A stretch of DNA of 64,000 nt, taken from NCBI GenBank assembly GCA_020881915.1, contig JAJFPB010000002.1:4289001-4353000 (forward strand), given 5' to 3'. The notes under the pieces were generated by a model. It had not been told where the DNA came from. It searched no databases and was given only the letters and a program-made list of their open reading frames with translations. This document shows, in pieces, positions 1 to 10,848 of this stretch. A program made the translations under genes and the position numbers. Numbering within the stretch: position 1 is the stretch's first letter; the number at the start of each line of letters is the position of its first letter. The DNA comes from Paramyrothecium sp. XJ0827. Lineage: Eukaryota; Ascomycota; Sordariomycetes; Hypocreales; Stachybotryaceae.

Positions 1-737
1 AGTTTGAACGTACACCAAAGGCCAGGATGCCAGAAAAGGCAGAAGCAACGCAGCCGAGCAGGTAGAAGACCGAGTATCGCTTTCCGACCTCATCTGGAGA
101 GAGATCATGTCAGTAGAGGCTCTCCGGCTCAAATTGGATGTTTCACTTACAGCGAGTGTACCATGTGCTAAGCAGGTAGACACAGCTAGGGAAGAAACCA
201 GCCTCAAGGAAACCAAGCATAACTCGCATGCCGGCCAGCTGACCAAAGTTCTTCACGAATCCCATGCCAATCATGACAGCGCCCCAGGCAAAAGTGATGC
301 CAGCAAGATGGATTCGGGGGCCAATCGCGCGGACCAGAATGGTTGAGGGTGGCTGGAAGACGATGTAGGGGATGAAGAAGAGGAGATTGGCAATATTCTA
401 TGAGTTGTGAGTTTACGATTCCTGGCAGGAGAGTCGTGACCCGGGAGTCAAGAAGACATACGTATTTGAGACCAGTTAGCAACAGCTCTGTGCTCATGCC
501 AGCGATGTTGGCAGCACTCATGTTCGTGCGATCCATCAAGCTGACACAGTACATGGCGCCGCAGATGACGACCAGGCGACGGTCGGTGCGCCGGATGATG
601 GCCTTCTGCTCGGCCTCGGAGAAGCCATGGCTGTGATCAGCATCATGGTCGGTGCCCGACAGAGAAGGGTGGTCGACGTGGCTGAACTCGTTCTGCTTCT
701 CCAGCTCGGGAGGAGGGCTGTTGTTGACGTTTGCCAT
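1..737 (-). CDS. MFS permease, Dal5/allantoate-permease-like (5' part only)
   Basis: This is the N-terminal part of a major facilitator superfamily transporter; the rest lies beyond the left edge of the window. The start is the ATG at 737. I reconstruct exons 462-737, 151-397 and 14-93 with canonical introns (GTATGT...ATAG and GTAAGT...CCAG), and a further donor near position 13. The reading frame closes across both introns. Residues 1-45 are a charged cytosolic tail rich in H, D and E. Then come a membrane segment carrying the MDRTN motif after helix 1, a helix containing LLFFIPYIVFQPP, and the helix 4-5 region with GFLEAGFFP, followed by KRYSVFYL. MDRTN and GFLEAGFFP are typical of the fungal anion:cation symporter (Dal5) branch, which moves organic anions such as allantoate or vitamin-like acids across the plasma membrane. 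Substrate is not predictable. Confidence in the family is high. Confidence 0.85.
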
Positions 738-3700
738 GATTACACCAGAGAGGGTTGATGTTGCATGCAAGTCGGGGAGGCTAGGGGTGAGTGATGGAAG
801 GGGGGAAGAAAGAGAAGAGGGTCAGGAAGGGGGATTTGGAAGCCGGAAGGCCTGTCGTGTTTATGGCGATGCTCCAAGGGCGGGGTGCAATTGGAAGTGG
901 AGAGCAGAGGATCGGAGGGACTAGAGAATTGGAATTGGGATTGGGGATGCATAATATAGGAAAGGATTGTCGCATGGCCAGGTTGGGGGAGGTTACATAC
1001 AGTAGTCGCACAGCTAAGGTAGTTTCTGATGATGGGCAGGGCCGGAGGAGATGCACACCCTGCGCACACACACCCTCTTTCACCGTTCCGCATCCATGGG
1101 ACCACGAGGACAGTCTGCTTGGTGCGTCCGTGTGTGTGCAGGTCGTGTTCTGTTTGATGAGACAGGAAAGCCCCAGACGCAAGCCAAGCGTCCAAGCTTC
1201 TCCAATGCGCCCACCCAAAGCGGTCTCACCGTGGTGCCAAGAAGCGCGAACTGTCAGCCAATTGTGACTAGGGCCCTGTCCAATCAAGCAATCAGACGAT
1301 GGTCAAGATGCCTCGGGTGGCTGTCCTTAGACTGGACAGGAAAAGCGCCAGCTCATATTCTTTCTGTCTTCTACATGCCGCTTCATACAGCCTCGCCGAA
1401 CAAGCGTGACCCGGCTTCTTGATGCAGGCAAAAGGCGGGTGGTGTCGTCGTCCACGTCAGCGCAACTCCTCTTTTTTCGCTCACTCGACTCCTCTTGTAT
1501 GTAAGTGTGTGTCAAGTAGGTCGAACTAGAGAAGAGGGACTGTGGGACGCAGACTGGAGTCGAGTCAACTGGAGCCCTTGTAAAACTGGGGGAAATGGAG
1601 CCTGGAGCAGCGGGAAGCCTGGAGGGCACCGTAGGGATCCCAGATGAGCGGAGGTATCCAAGGGAAGCCATAGCAAATTCGGGCATTGTGAGTGGACCGA
1701 AAAGGCCAAGACGTCTGCCGAAGATGGGGGTGTGTTTGATGATGATTCAGAGAGTGTCCCGGGGGGCCTGCTCCACCCCCAGATCTGCCGTCTGCTTTAG
1801 GTTTGGAGGGGTGTTGTGCTAGCAGCGAGAGCTAGCCCGTTTTTCTCCGGGGAGGCGTTAGCATGGGGGATAGGGGGGAGCCCGCTGCCCATTCACTCGT
1901 TCACGTATCCTAACGGTGCAAGGACGTTGTGACCGAGCCAGGGCCCCCTCGATTGGACTCCATTTTGTGGATGCGGACTGTGGGCTGTGGGCTGTGGAGG
2001 AGGGAGAGAGAGGGTCCTTTGGAAGGGGGGAACCGGAGAAGGATGCGGGGTAAAACAGGGCATGGGACCTTGTGTGGCCTTTGCCCTGCCTTTGCCCTGC
2101 CTTTGCCCTGCCTTTGCCCTCGCCCTCGCCCTCTTCCCTGCTGGCAACGCCTGTGTGCCAGTGCCCTCTTGATTTCTCGCTTTCCTGACTGGCCTGGCGC
2201 TTCCTTCTTGCCTTTCCCCGGCCATGCAGTGGCTGTCTAGCGGCGTTGGTTGAGCACACGCGGGGCCCTTGTTCTCGGCGGTTTATCCCATTCTGGGTAG
2301 AGTTACGGGGCGATGGCGGTCATGGATCGCCTGCATGCCTTGGTGGTGGCAAGGATGGATGGAGGGAGGAGGAAAAGCTCAAGGTTCCAAGATGAGGCTG
2401 CTGCATTTCGAATTTTTGATTAAAAGATGTTTGGTCAGTGCTAGTGGTTCGTTGCAACGCCGTGTAAAAGTCAACGACCAGCTGGGACGAGGTTCTTTGG
2501 CCCGGGCAGGCGGAAATACTCACGTGCCGCACGTGGTCTCCCCCAAGATGCGCTGCCCTTCTGTCAGATCCAGCTAACCGCCAACCCTCCCGCCAAATCT
2601 CATCAATCCGAAGTTCAATGCATGCAACCAAGTCATGAGCCCCCCGATGCTCCGTCGCGCCCGAACCACCATCATCACTCAGGTGACCGACCTGCCATCC
2701 CAAAGCCTCCGCTGCCTCAGGTGCCGGCCGCATGCCCACAAACGGGCAACGCCGCCGGGAGACTCGAGCGACTAGCGAACGGAAGCCCGACTAGACAACA
2801 CGCACACGCACACACACGTACAAAGCCACGCCAACCAGCGACGAGCTTGTCGATCAAGAAACCCGTTCCACGCAAGCCCGCCTTGACTTTCTCAGCACAA
2901 AGTGCCGCTGTCAGCCATGATGCCCCACCGCATCATTTCCAAATCTTCTGCAGCCACACCTTTCTCGCAAAACGGGAAATGGTCCCTACCGGCGAGCCAG
3001 TCCTCCTTGGGCCGGAAGCTTACAGAAACGCCCCCTTTCTCTGTTGCCAACCCCCGTGTATGTCCCCCGTGTCCCCCGTTCTCCAGTGATAAGCATTCCC
3101 CAGCGCATAAAGTAGGACTTAGATGTCTAGATCGCTCTCTAAACGCATTAGACCCGGGGCCCCAAAACGCACTATCGTGGGACCGTCGGGGTGCCACCAG
3201 CTCCATTCCTCACCATGACCCCATCTTCCCCACACAATGGCTGGCCTTCCCCGGATTCCCTCGTCGAGCAGTTCCGCACCGTAGACGCTGCTGTCCATCT
3301 CGTCGTCGTCACAGACCTTCCATTCCGCAGTGCGGGAAACGATCTAGACCTCCCGAGCTCCGGATCTTGGAACTCGCGTTGCTCCCCCGCACTTAGAGCA
3401 TCAGATACCCGGACATGGCTTTTTTAGCGAGCTGCGAGCTGCTCGGGCCAGCTCTGCCAATGACGGCTCGTTGAGCCTCTGTCGATGCCGAGGCTTCGAA
3501 TACTTCTACCCGCGTCGCATCGACTCAAGCCCACCCTCCAATCACCCCTTGAATGTCCGTGTGTCCACGAGGCGATGCTCCCCCAGATCTTCGTGGTCGA
3601 GACCCTGGATTCGGCCCCCAACCAATCTTTTCGCCGTACCGATAGCTCGGGTCTTGGTTGGCAATCTCCCTCTGGTACGGCACAGCACAGCACATCTGCG

Positions 3701-4086
3701 GCGTAGCAAACACATCACGCAGGGCTGCATGCGAGAGCCTGTTGGTCATTTCGTCATTGCGATCTATCACATTCAGCCGCGCGCACGCTGCAGTCGCATC
3801 CTGATGCTCCCTTTCCCCCAACGCCCAATCACGATCTATAGAGCCTCGAGCGCGCCTCGGCACTTCCGCTTCGGCCAAGGCGCCCAGGCGCTTCTACATG
3901 TCCCTCACCCTGCCCGAACCGTATATATGGCCAGAAAGAGAACGCACCACAGAAATCCTAACGACTTCGCAGCCTATACCATTTCTGACTCGAGATGCGA
4001 ACTGTCGTTTGCGCCTCGCGTAGCCTCCAACAAGGAACAAAATCTGCACTTCCGTTCGACTTGATGATACGATTCCACTGATGCAA
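738..4086. other. Gene-poor interval upstream of the MFS gene
   Basis: About 3.3 kb with no gene I can support. Its short reading frames overlap on both strands and none carries a family motif. It contains pyrimidine-rich stretches (about 1900-2250), an 11-bp tandem repeat, and a CA-rich run near 2800-2820. GC-rich frames exist at about 3200-3880 on both strands, and a TATA-like string near 3922, but no consistent spliced model emerged. It probably holds the promoter of the permease gene and the 3' flank of the acyltransferase gene. Confidence 0.4.
2078..2133. repeat. Short tandem repeat, 11-bp unit then 6-bp unit
   Basis: The unit CCTTTGCCCTG occurs four times head to tail from 2078 to about 2121 (last copy altered at its end). 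It runs directly into about two to three copies of GCCCTC. It is noncoding as far as I can tell and is a plausible replication-slippage microsatellite or minisatellite. Confidence 0.8.
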
Positions 4087-5510
4087 TCACAAGCCAATAA
4101 TCTTCTTCGCTGCCTGGATGGCCTTTAGGATATTGTTCCAAATGAGCCCGCAAATGCCTACAACGGTAAAGATTTGCAGGATCTCCCAGGGGTACCGCGT
4201 TCGGACCGCCGTCTCGACGAACTCGACCTCGGAGTCAGCGAGAGCCGGGAAGCGCCCGGTCGTCAGATACTGCTCCATCAATCGATCCTTGTTGTACCAC
4301 TCCTCTCGCAACCAGACCTCGAATTCGGCTTGGTCGTCGAGGGGGATATCGGAGATGCGGAACCGGCGCCAATAGAAATTAACCGACTTGGGCGGTCGGC
4401 CTTGGAAGTAGGTGCTAGCGAGGCTGAAGAATTCCTCGCCAAATTTGCCTCGGCTGTTTGGGTGTCAGTGCGGTGAGTCATTCATTCCTGGTCCGATAAT
4501 ACGTACGGGATGCCCTCGTATGCGACAGTGCAATCGTACACGTAGTCGACGGTATCACGCAGCTCCTTCACGCAGAAGTAGATGCCGGTGCTGCGAGGCA
4601 GCAACACATGCTCCGGATCCTTCAGACCCGTCTTCTTGGCCCATGCCGCCGACTTTCTCCGTCCGTTGCCTGACAAGTTCGTCCCCTCCGGGAAAAGCAG
4701 CAGCCACATCGGATCATGGTACGTCCTACCAGCCGGGTCGACCTTTTTCTGCTTCAACTTGCCGAGGCGGTATGCGAGGCGGGGCTGATCGGTGGCCATC
4801 TTGCGCGACATAAAGATGAAGCCGTAGAACATCATGCCCCAGCCCAGTATGGGGATCCACTTGAGCGACTCCTTGAGGATGATGTAGATGTGGCCATGCA
4901 TGCCGGGTTGGTTGGCGTAGCCGATCCACCAAAGGTACAGCCAGTCGGTGTAGATCTGGCATGGTCAGTATGGGTCGCTGCCTGGGCCTACACGGATGGG
5001 TCCGCCTACTTGGTGGTTCGCAATCATAATCATGCGTTCGGGAAAGTTGAACTCTACACCCCCATCGGCAGTGGGCTTGATCTGCCCTGCGACGGACGCG
5101 TCTCCGCTAACACGGATCGTCGTGGGACCCCAGATCTGCGTCATGGCGGTGATGACAAGGCCAAAGGAGCGCTTCGTCATGGAAATGTAAGCATAATACC
5201 ACTCACGGTTGAAGAAGTACAGTGGAGAGCCGATAAGTTGTGTGATGCCGATGCTGAAGCATTGTTAGCGCCGGTCCCCAGTTGCATGACGGCATATGGT
5301 TGAGGGGCGAGCAACGTACGTGATGCAGCAAACGGTAAAGTAGATGCCAAAAGCGAAACCGCGCAGGATCTGGATGGACCGGCCGTAACTCTCCTTCCCC
5401 GAGGGATGCATGATAGGCGTGCCATCCTTCTTTTGCGCCGTGAAGCCAGAGCCGAGCTCAGGACCGGGCAGCCTGGCTTCGGATGAGTCGGAATGCGCCA
5501 TGTCGACCAT
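4087..5510 (-). CDS. 1-acyl-sn-glycerol-3-phosphate acyltransferase (PlsC/AGPAT family)
   Basis: The product is predicted to transfer an acyl chain to a lysophospholipid (lysophosphatidic acid, lysocardiolipin or lysophosphatidylinositol) in the ER or mitochondrial membrane. Exons are 5320-5510, 5010-5253, 4507-4955 and 4087-4453. The three introns are 53-66 nt and the frame closes to 416 residues. Motif I is NHQIYTDW, with the catalytic HX4D pair at His144 and Asp149; splicing of intron 2 joins the two halves of this motif. Motif III is FPEGTN at about 233-238. There is a membrane segment at about 45-75 and a hydrophobic C-terminal helix (GICGLIWNNIL). The arrangement resembles the LCLAT1/AGPAT8 and yeast Cst26 branch rather than the short Slc1 type; that sub-assignment is from memory of family features. 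The ATG at 5510 is chosen as the first ATG of the open frame; a second Met lies three codons downstream. Confidence 0.9.
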
Positions 5511-7058
5511 GGCGGGCGGGGGGTTGTGCGTCCAGGAATTGAGGGCTTCGTGAAAGATATATCATGGACGTTCTTAGAAATGCCAGTCCTTGCAAACGGG
5601 TCGAATGACGCAGTGAGGCTGGTATGGCGTAAGGGATGCGGTAGAGGTAAGATAGCCTCTGATCTGACGTTAAGGCAGCGCGGCTCAGGCACAGTCTCCA
5701 GCAAGGCAGACGCGGGGTTTGCGCCGCACGTGGTGGCTCAGTTAGCACCTGTTCTCCCGCTATAATCAGCCGGCGGCTTGTTTGTCTCAGTAGACCTAGC
5801 TGTGTTCCAACCGGGCCAGCTTGCGCATCAGTCAAAGACTTTTACGAAGGCCCTAGACAGGAGGAAAAATATCTCAAAGAGAAACTGAAGACCTAGAACA
5901 ATTTTTGCGGAGCCGGAACACGCGGTCTTTTTCGGTTTTCGTCTTGGGCATCACGAGCCCCCCGGAAGAAGCACGTGAAACTCGAGCAAAAAAAGCCGGG
6001 CTAAGCTTTTCTGGCGTCATGTGTGCCCGACGGAGCGGGAGCTGGTACTTGGTAGCCAATCAGCACGCCGGCATTTGGATATTTCGATGGCGACGGGCGT
6101 TTCGCAAGGCATGTTTCTGGCAGCCTGTTGTTTCCAGAGATGAGCCAGGCTGCATGATGTCTCTCAGATTGTGTAGCCCAGCCTGAGGTTATTTCTTACA
6201 ATGGGCATTTCTGGTACAACTGTGTTCTGCCATGTCAAGGATGTGGATCCGACTTGTTGCTGTATTCCGACAATGATGTGGTTAAATCTCAAATAGACGT
6301 GTTGATTTCGAAATATGGCTCTTTATTTCAACCCAATTTAACCAATGCTTCATGTCAAAAATTTAAGCAATGGATAAAGGCTTTGTTGCACCTTTGACCG
6401 TCGAGACTGTCTCCTGTTCAACCGTAGAGGGCGTTGAAAACACGGTGCTGTGCAGATTTCGCCGCAAGCTCAGGATTCACGCAGTATAAATCTACGATTT
6501 TTCCTACGGCTCAAACCAATGATGAAGATGAAGGTCTACAAAACAGCTATGTAAAGCACATAATACCAATAATAGTGTGTGCATTGATCTCGCAGTCAAA
6601 ACCTGCACGATGCCTTTCATATCCCTCCACAACAAAATCCACAGCAGATTTAGGGTAGCTACACGGCAAAAATAAACAAGGCTGGGGCTCTTTTTAAAGA
6701 CCCGCAGATCATGCGCGAACAGCCGACCGGAGAGCGGAACTGCCCTCGGAAACTGCATTGGCGATTTGGTTAATTCCGCGCTGGCGCTAGATGGAGCCGC
6801 TGGTGGATCCGAGTGTTTTCAGCTCCGGTCTTGGGGAACCTCTTTCGCGCCAGGCGAGCAAGAGCTGAGGCAAAAAAAACCGGGCGGTCGATCATGGGCC
6901 GGCCAACTCCGCCCCGTGGTCGGAGGTTATTTGGTTTCTTGGCGGGGCTCGCTTTCGTCGGTTGCGCTGTCCCGCGCGGAGTGTTGGCGATGATTCAACG
7001 CTGTGCGGCACACTAACGGACGGACATTTCTCTTCCTGCTGCCTGTGGGAACCTGACC
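5511..7058. other. Intergenic region, no gene seen
   Basis: About 1.5 kb between the divergently transcribed acyltransferase and amino-acid-oxidase genes. The middle part (about 6190-6680) is more AT-rich than the flanking genes. I see no coding motif, repeat or RNA gene. It presumably contains both promoters. Confidence 0.4.
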
Positions 7059-8325
7059 ATGCCTGGAGAAGAGATTGTCATTGTTGGGTAAGCTTGTGCT
7101 CAATTGCCGGAGCTAGCGGCATTCGCTGACCTATCACCAGCGCGGGCATCGTCGGCCTCGACGTGGCCCTGGTGCTCGCCCAGAGGGGCTACGGTCGTCA
7201 CACAACAGTAGTTGCCGAGCACCTCCCCGGCGACACCTCCGTCACGTACACGTCGCCATGGTGAGTTTTCCGCCGCGCCCCCCGGACGGACCGCTGACGC
7301 CCTCTTCAGGGCCGGCTGCAACTTTTCCGCCATCTCTGGCCAGGACGCCAACGCCCTCAAGTGGGACAAGGCGGGCTACGCGCACCTCACGAAGCTGGCG
7401 TCGGAGCGGCCAGATGAGTCGTTTGTGCGCCGCACGCCGTCCACCGAGATGTGGGACGATGTCATCCCCCACGACAAGATCAAGCACATGGCCGACTACT
7501 TGGAGGATGTAAGTGCTGCCGCCTGCGGTGTGTGCTGCAGTAAGCTGACAGGTCTGCAGTTCAAAGTCCTGCCTAAAGAGGAACTGCCCGGGGGCGTTGG
7601 ATTCGCCGTCTCATTCACCACTGTGACTGTCAATGCGCCAAGCCATCTGCTCTATCTCTATAGGCGCCTGCAGAATGAGTACGGTGTGCGCTTCGTCCGC
7701 AAGAGGATTGCCGGCATCGAGACGGCCTATGCCAGCCCGGACACCAGAATCGTCTTCAACTGCACCGGCAACGCGGCGAGGACGCTGCCCGGCGTGGAGG
7801 ATCCCAAATGCTATCCGACCCGAGGCCAGGTCGTGCTCACGAGAGCGCCACGCGTGAAGACGAACATCATGCGTCATGGAAAGGACTACGAGACCTATGT
7901 GATTCCGCGGCCGGGGTCCAATGGCAACGTCGTCCTTGGAGGATACATGCAAAAAGGCAATGGGTGAGCAGACAAAACGTCACCCCACGCAACAATATCA
8001 ACCGCTAACCACACACAGCGACGGCGCAACCTACGGCCACGAAACGGAGTCCATCGTCCGCCGCACCGAGGAGCTCAGCGCCGAGCTCCGCGGCGGCAGC
8101 CACGAGGTGCTCGCCGTGTTTGCGGGCCTGCGGCCTTCCCGCGAGGGCGGGGCGCGCATCGAGCGGGACGAGGTGCTGGTGGCGGGCCAGAGGAGGCCCA
8201 TCGTGCACAACTACGGCGCGGGAGGGACGGGCTTCCAGGCGGGCTACGGCATGGCCGTGGACGCGGTGGACGCCGCGGCAGACGTGTTGAAGGGCTTGAA
8301 GAGGGAGACGGGGGCGAGGCTGTGA
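7059..8325 (+). CDS. D-amino-acid oxidase (FAD-dependent), probably peroxisomal
   Basis: The enzyme oxidatively deaminates D-amino acids to 2-oxo acids, ammonia and H2O2, using FAD. Exons are 7059-7087, 7141-7260, 7310-7508, 7560-7963 and 8019-8325. All four introns have GT-AG ends and the frame closes to 352 residues, a normal size for the family. The FAD-binding dinucleotide motif VGAGIVGL (residues 9-16) is assembled across intron 1. The fungal DAAO signature NCTG is present mid-protein. Near the C-terminus are GLRPSR (the family's substrate-carboxylate Arg region) and HNYGAGGTGFQ. The last three residues are ARL, which fits the peroxisomal PTS1 pattern (S/A/C)(K/R/H)(L/M), as expected for an H2O2-producing enzyme. 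D-aspartate oxidase is the main alternative, because the two families are hard to separate by eye. Confidence 0.92.
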
Positions 8326-9099
8326 TATCGTGGACGGGACTAGAAATGACGAGGACCAGCCCTACCCGCCTAGTGGCCTGGTGAAACAAGCAAGACCCCT
8401 TTCTTGACGGGGGCCTCTACAGTTTCCCAATAACAAAGGCTCGTGTTGCGGCTCTGAATTAAGCATGAAGAAAAACCACGCTTAGAATTGGTGAATACGA
8501 GGCTCGCCCACATCCCGAAAAATGAAAGGACCCACCGTCGTGACCCTGATCTCGTCACTCTCATGCCTTCTGCCGCTCGAAGCCTGCCTTGGTTGGAGCT
8601 GCCCCATCGACAGGGGCTTCTAGAACACGAGCAGAAAAAGTGGGATGGATCAGACAAAGGGCGTTGACGCCAATACGGAGCATTTGACTATTTGTCAACT
8701 GGTTAAGCTCAACCGCGGGCATGATGGCACGGCACACCTAGTTGTTGAAATGCCCTGTTTATGGGGATTTATGGGGTTGAGAAATTGGTGCACGGAGCAT
8801 TGCTTCTACTTTTCATGTCGGGTCGTCCGAACTAGGATCGTATCATGTAATCGTTTCTGCAAATGCCGGGAGATGTCATGTAAGTTCATTTCACGGAAGG
8901 TCATCCATTTAGTGTCGTGGGATCCGTCGTCAATCTATTTCTCCGTATAAATACGCACTTGCTATACTCCTAATCAGTCTTGCTCGTCAGGCCTGCATCG
9001 CTACTGTGTCATTCGTTCTACTTCCCGTCAGTTCTTTGACCTGACTTACACTCGCTTAAAACAACCAGTCATTCGTTCAGCACACAACCCTCGACCACG
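8326..9099. other. Intergenic region containing the tyrosinase promoter
   Basis: The oxidase 3' flank and the tyrosinase upstream region. Nothing coding is supported here. It includes a TATA-like element, listed separately, and a pyrimidine-rich 5' leader before 9100. Confidence 0.4.
8946..8953 (+). promoter_or_regulatory. TATA-like element upstream of tyrosinase
   Basis: TATAAATA lies about 147 nt upstream of the tyrosinase ATG and is followed by a C/T-rich leader. Position and sequence fit a core promoter of a regulated fungal gene. Confidence 0.5.
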
Positions 9100-10226
9100 A
9101 TGCTTCCCGGCTCGATCCTCTCCGCCGTCGCCTTTGCGGCAGCCACAGCCGCCAGCGTCATCCCCCGTGCGGACGAAAACGCCTGCTCCAATCCGGCCGT
9201 CCGCAAGGAGTGGCGCGAGCTCACCGATGCCGAAAAGGCCGAGTACATCCGCGCCGCCGTCTGCCTCCGCGGGCTCCCAAAGGAGAAGTACGCCCACATT
9301 AACGCCGTCACCACGCGTCTCGACGACCTCACCTATACACACATGATGCTGGACCAGCAAATCCACTTTGTGGCCAACTTCCTGCCGTGGCACCGCTGGT
9401 TCGTGCAGCTACACGAGGATCTGCTGCGGACGGAGTGTGGCTTCACGGGCACCCAGCCATACTGGGACTGGACGATCGACGCGGATGCCGAAAACGTGCC
9501 TAATTCTCCCCTCTTCGACCCTGTGACCGGCTTCGGCGGCAACGGCCAATACACCGGCAGCCGCGAGCCAGGCTTCAGGCGTTGCGTGGTGGATGGCCCC
9601 TTTGCCAACACTACCCTGACACTGGGTATGGGATGGCCTGACGTCAATTCTGCCGGCGACCGTCCGCATTGTCTTACACGCGACTTCAACGATGGTGGAT
9701 TCACCGATGAGAATGGCGAACTGGTCATCGGTACTATGCAGGCGGGTGCATACAAAAGCACCATTGTGAACAGTGTGCTCAGCAATGACGTGTTTCCTAG
9801 CATGGTCAACTTGCTCGAAGGGCTGCCGCACGCACAAGGTTTGTCGATTGTTCCATGGTTCATGTCCTGTTTACTCACACAAAATCCAGTCCACAGCGTC
9901 CTCTTTGGCGATATGGGCCCCGTCACCTCGCCCAGCGAGCCCCTTTTCTTCCTGCACCACGGCAACGTTGACCGCATCTGGGCCAAGGTATGCTCCCTTT
10001 CTACCCTAGGAAGTTTGCAAGGACATCTATCTGACCCTTGATACAGTGGCAAGGCCGCAACGCTACTCGCCTGGCCGACTACGCTGGCTTCAATGATCGA
10101 GACCATGTCATTGAGGCAAAGATTGATGACACCATGCCCGTCATCGAGCTTGCAGATACCCAACCGATCGTCAAGGACTACATGAATATCCAGGCCGGAG
10201 CTCTGTGCTATACCTATTCTACCTAA
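9100..10226 (+). CDS. Tyrosinase / polyphenol oxidase, secreted-type (type-3 copper)
   Basis: A binuclear type-3 copper oxidase expected to hydroxylate or oxidise phenols to quinones. Exons are 9100-9838, 9890-9987 and 10047-10226, giving 338 residues. A signal peptide (about residues 1-19, SILSAVAFAAATAASV) indicates secretion. The CuA site is formed by histidines in THMM (His81), IHF (His89) and FLPWHRW (His98), followed by PYWDW. The CuB pair PHAQVH (His244, His248) is created only after removal of the 51-nt intron 1. The third CuB region is FFLHHGNVDRIW (about 266-277). The protein is short and lacks the long C-terminal lid domain of intracellular latent fungal tyrosinases. It therefore resembles the small secreted fungal group, some members of which act in secondary metabolism rather than melanin formation. 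Substrate is unknown. Confidence 0.92.
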
Positions 10227-10848
10227 GTGCCATGCTGGCTTTAAGTTCAGTTCTACTGAATTTAGGAAGCAACCTGTAAATATACCGATGCAAGATACCA
10301 ACAACATCAAGACATTATGTACAATTTTAAAAGTGAGAGGCAGAAATTCCAGTTGCCAACTTCTCTTCCAAATACATGATCAAAGCGATCAACATCTTGG
10401 CGTTAATTCAGGACCAATGCCCGGCTGTACGAGGCTTCTGATTTGGTGATATTTCCCTATTCTCACAAGAACCTTTGTAGCCACTTGTCGTGTTGGTTGT
10501 GTTTTAATTTCCATTTCGAAATTTTTTCTGGCTCGTTTTTCCTCTCTTTTTTCTTCAATTTGAATAATAATAATAAAATTCAAGTCACAGCCCGTCAGCT
10601 ATAGCAGATAGTTTACTCGACCATACATTCAAGTTCAGTGCAGATTGACATGTCGAAGACGGGCAATCAATTTGGTCAAGGTTAACTGCTACGACCAATG
10701 AGAAGAGGCTTATTTGACTTCGCGCTGTTGCAGTCAGGCGGTCAGGCTCCACTACGATAAAACCGGCAGAATTCAAAAAGTCCCCGACCGACCGTTGAGT
10801 CCCGGACGTCATTCGGTCCATCCAACGTCGACTCGGACCAACATCGAA
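10227..10848. other. Intergenic region before NAD kinase
   Basis: About 620 bp with AT-rich sequence around 10500-10580. No coding region is recognised. Translation in the downstream gene's frame can be extended upstream to about 10714, but only from a TTG, so I treat that stretch as 5' leader. Confidence 0.4.

Noticed and set aside
3471..4064. 197-codon plus-strand frame and overlapping minus frame near 3525-3878
   Set aside because: Both strands are open in GC-rich DNA and neither product shows a motif or consistent splice model. I could not choose one, so no CDS is called.
5160..5210. GTGAGT after the AAC codon in the acyltransferase as an extra donor
   Set aside because: The next usable acceptor would make an intron of about 35 nt and would delete the conserved YYAY...TKRSFG segment; the frame is continuous without it.
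10714..10848. N-terminal extension of NAD kinase
   Set aside because: The extension starts at TTG; the first ATG (10849) already opens a good mitochondrial presequence.
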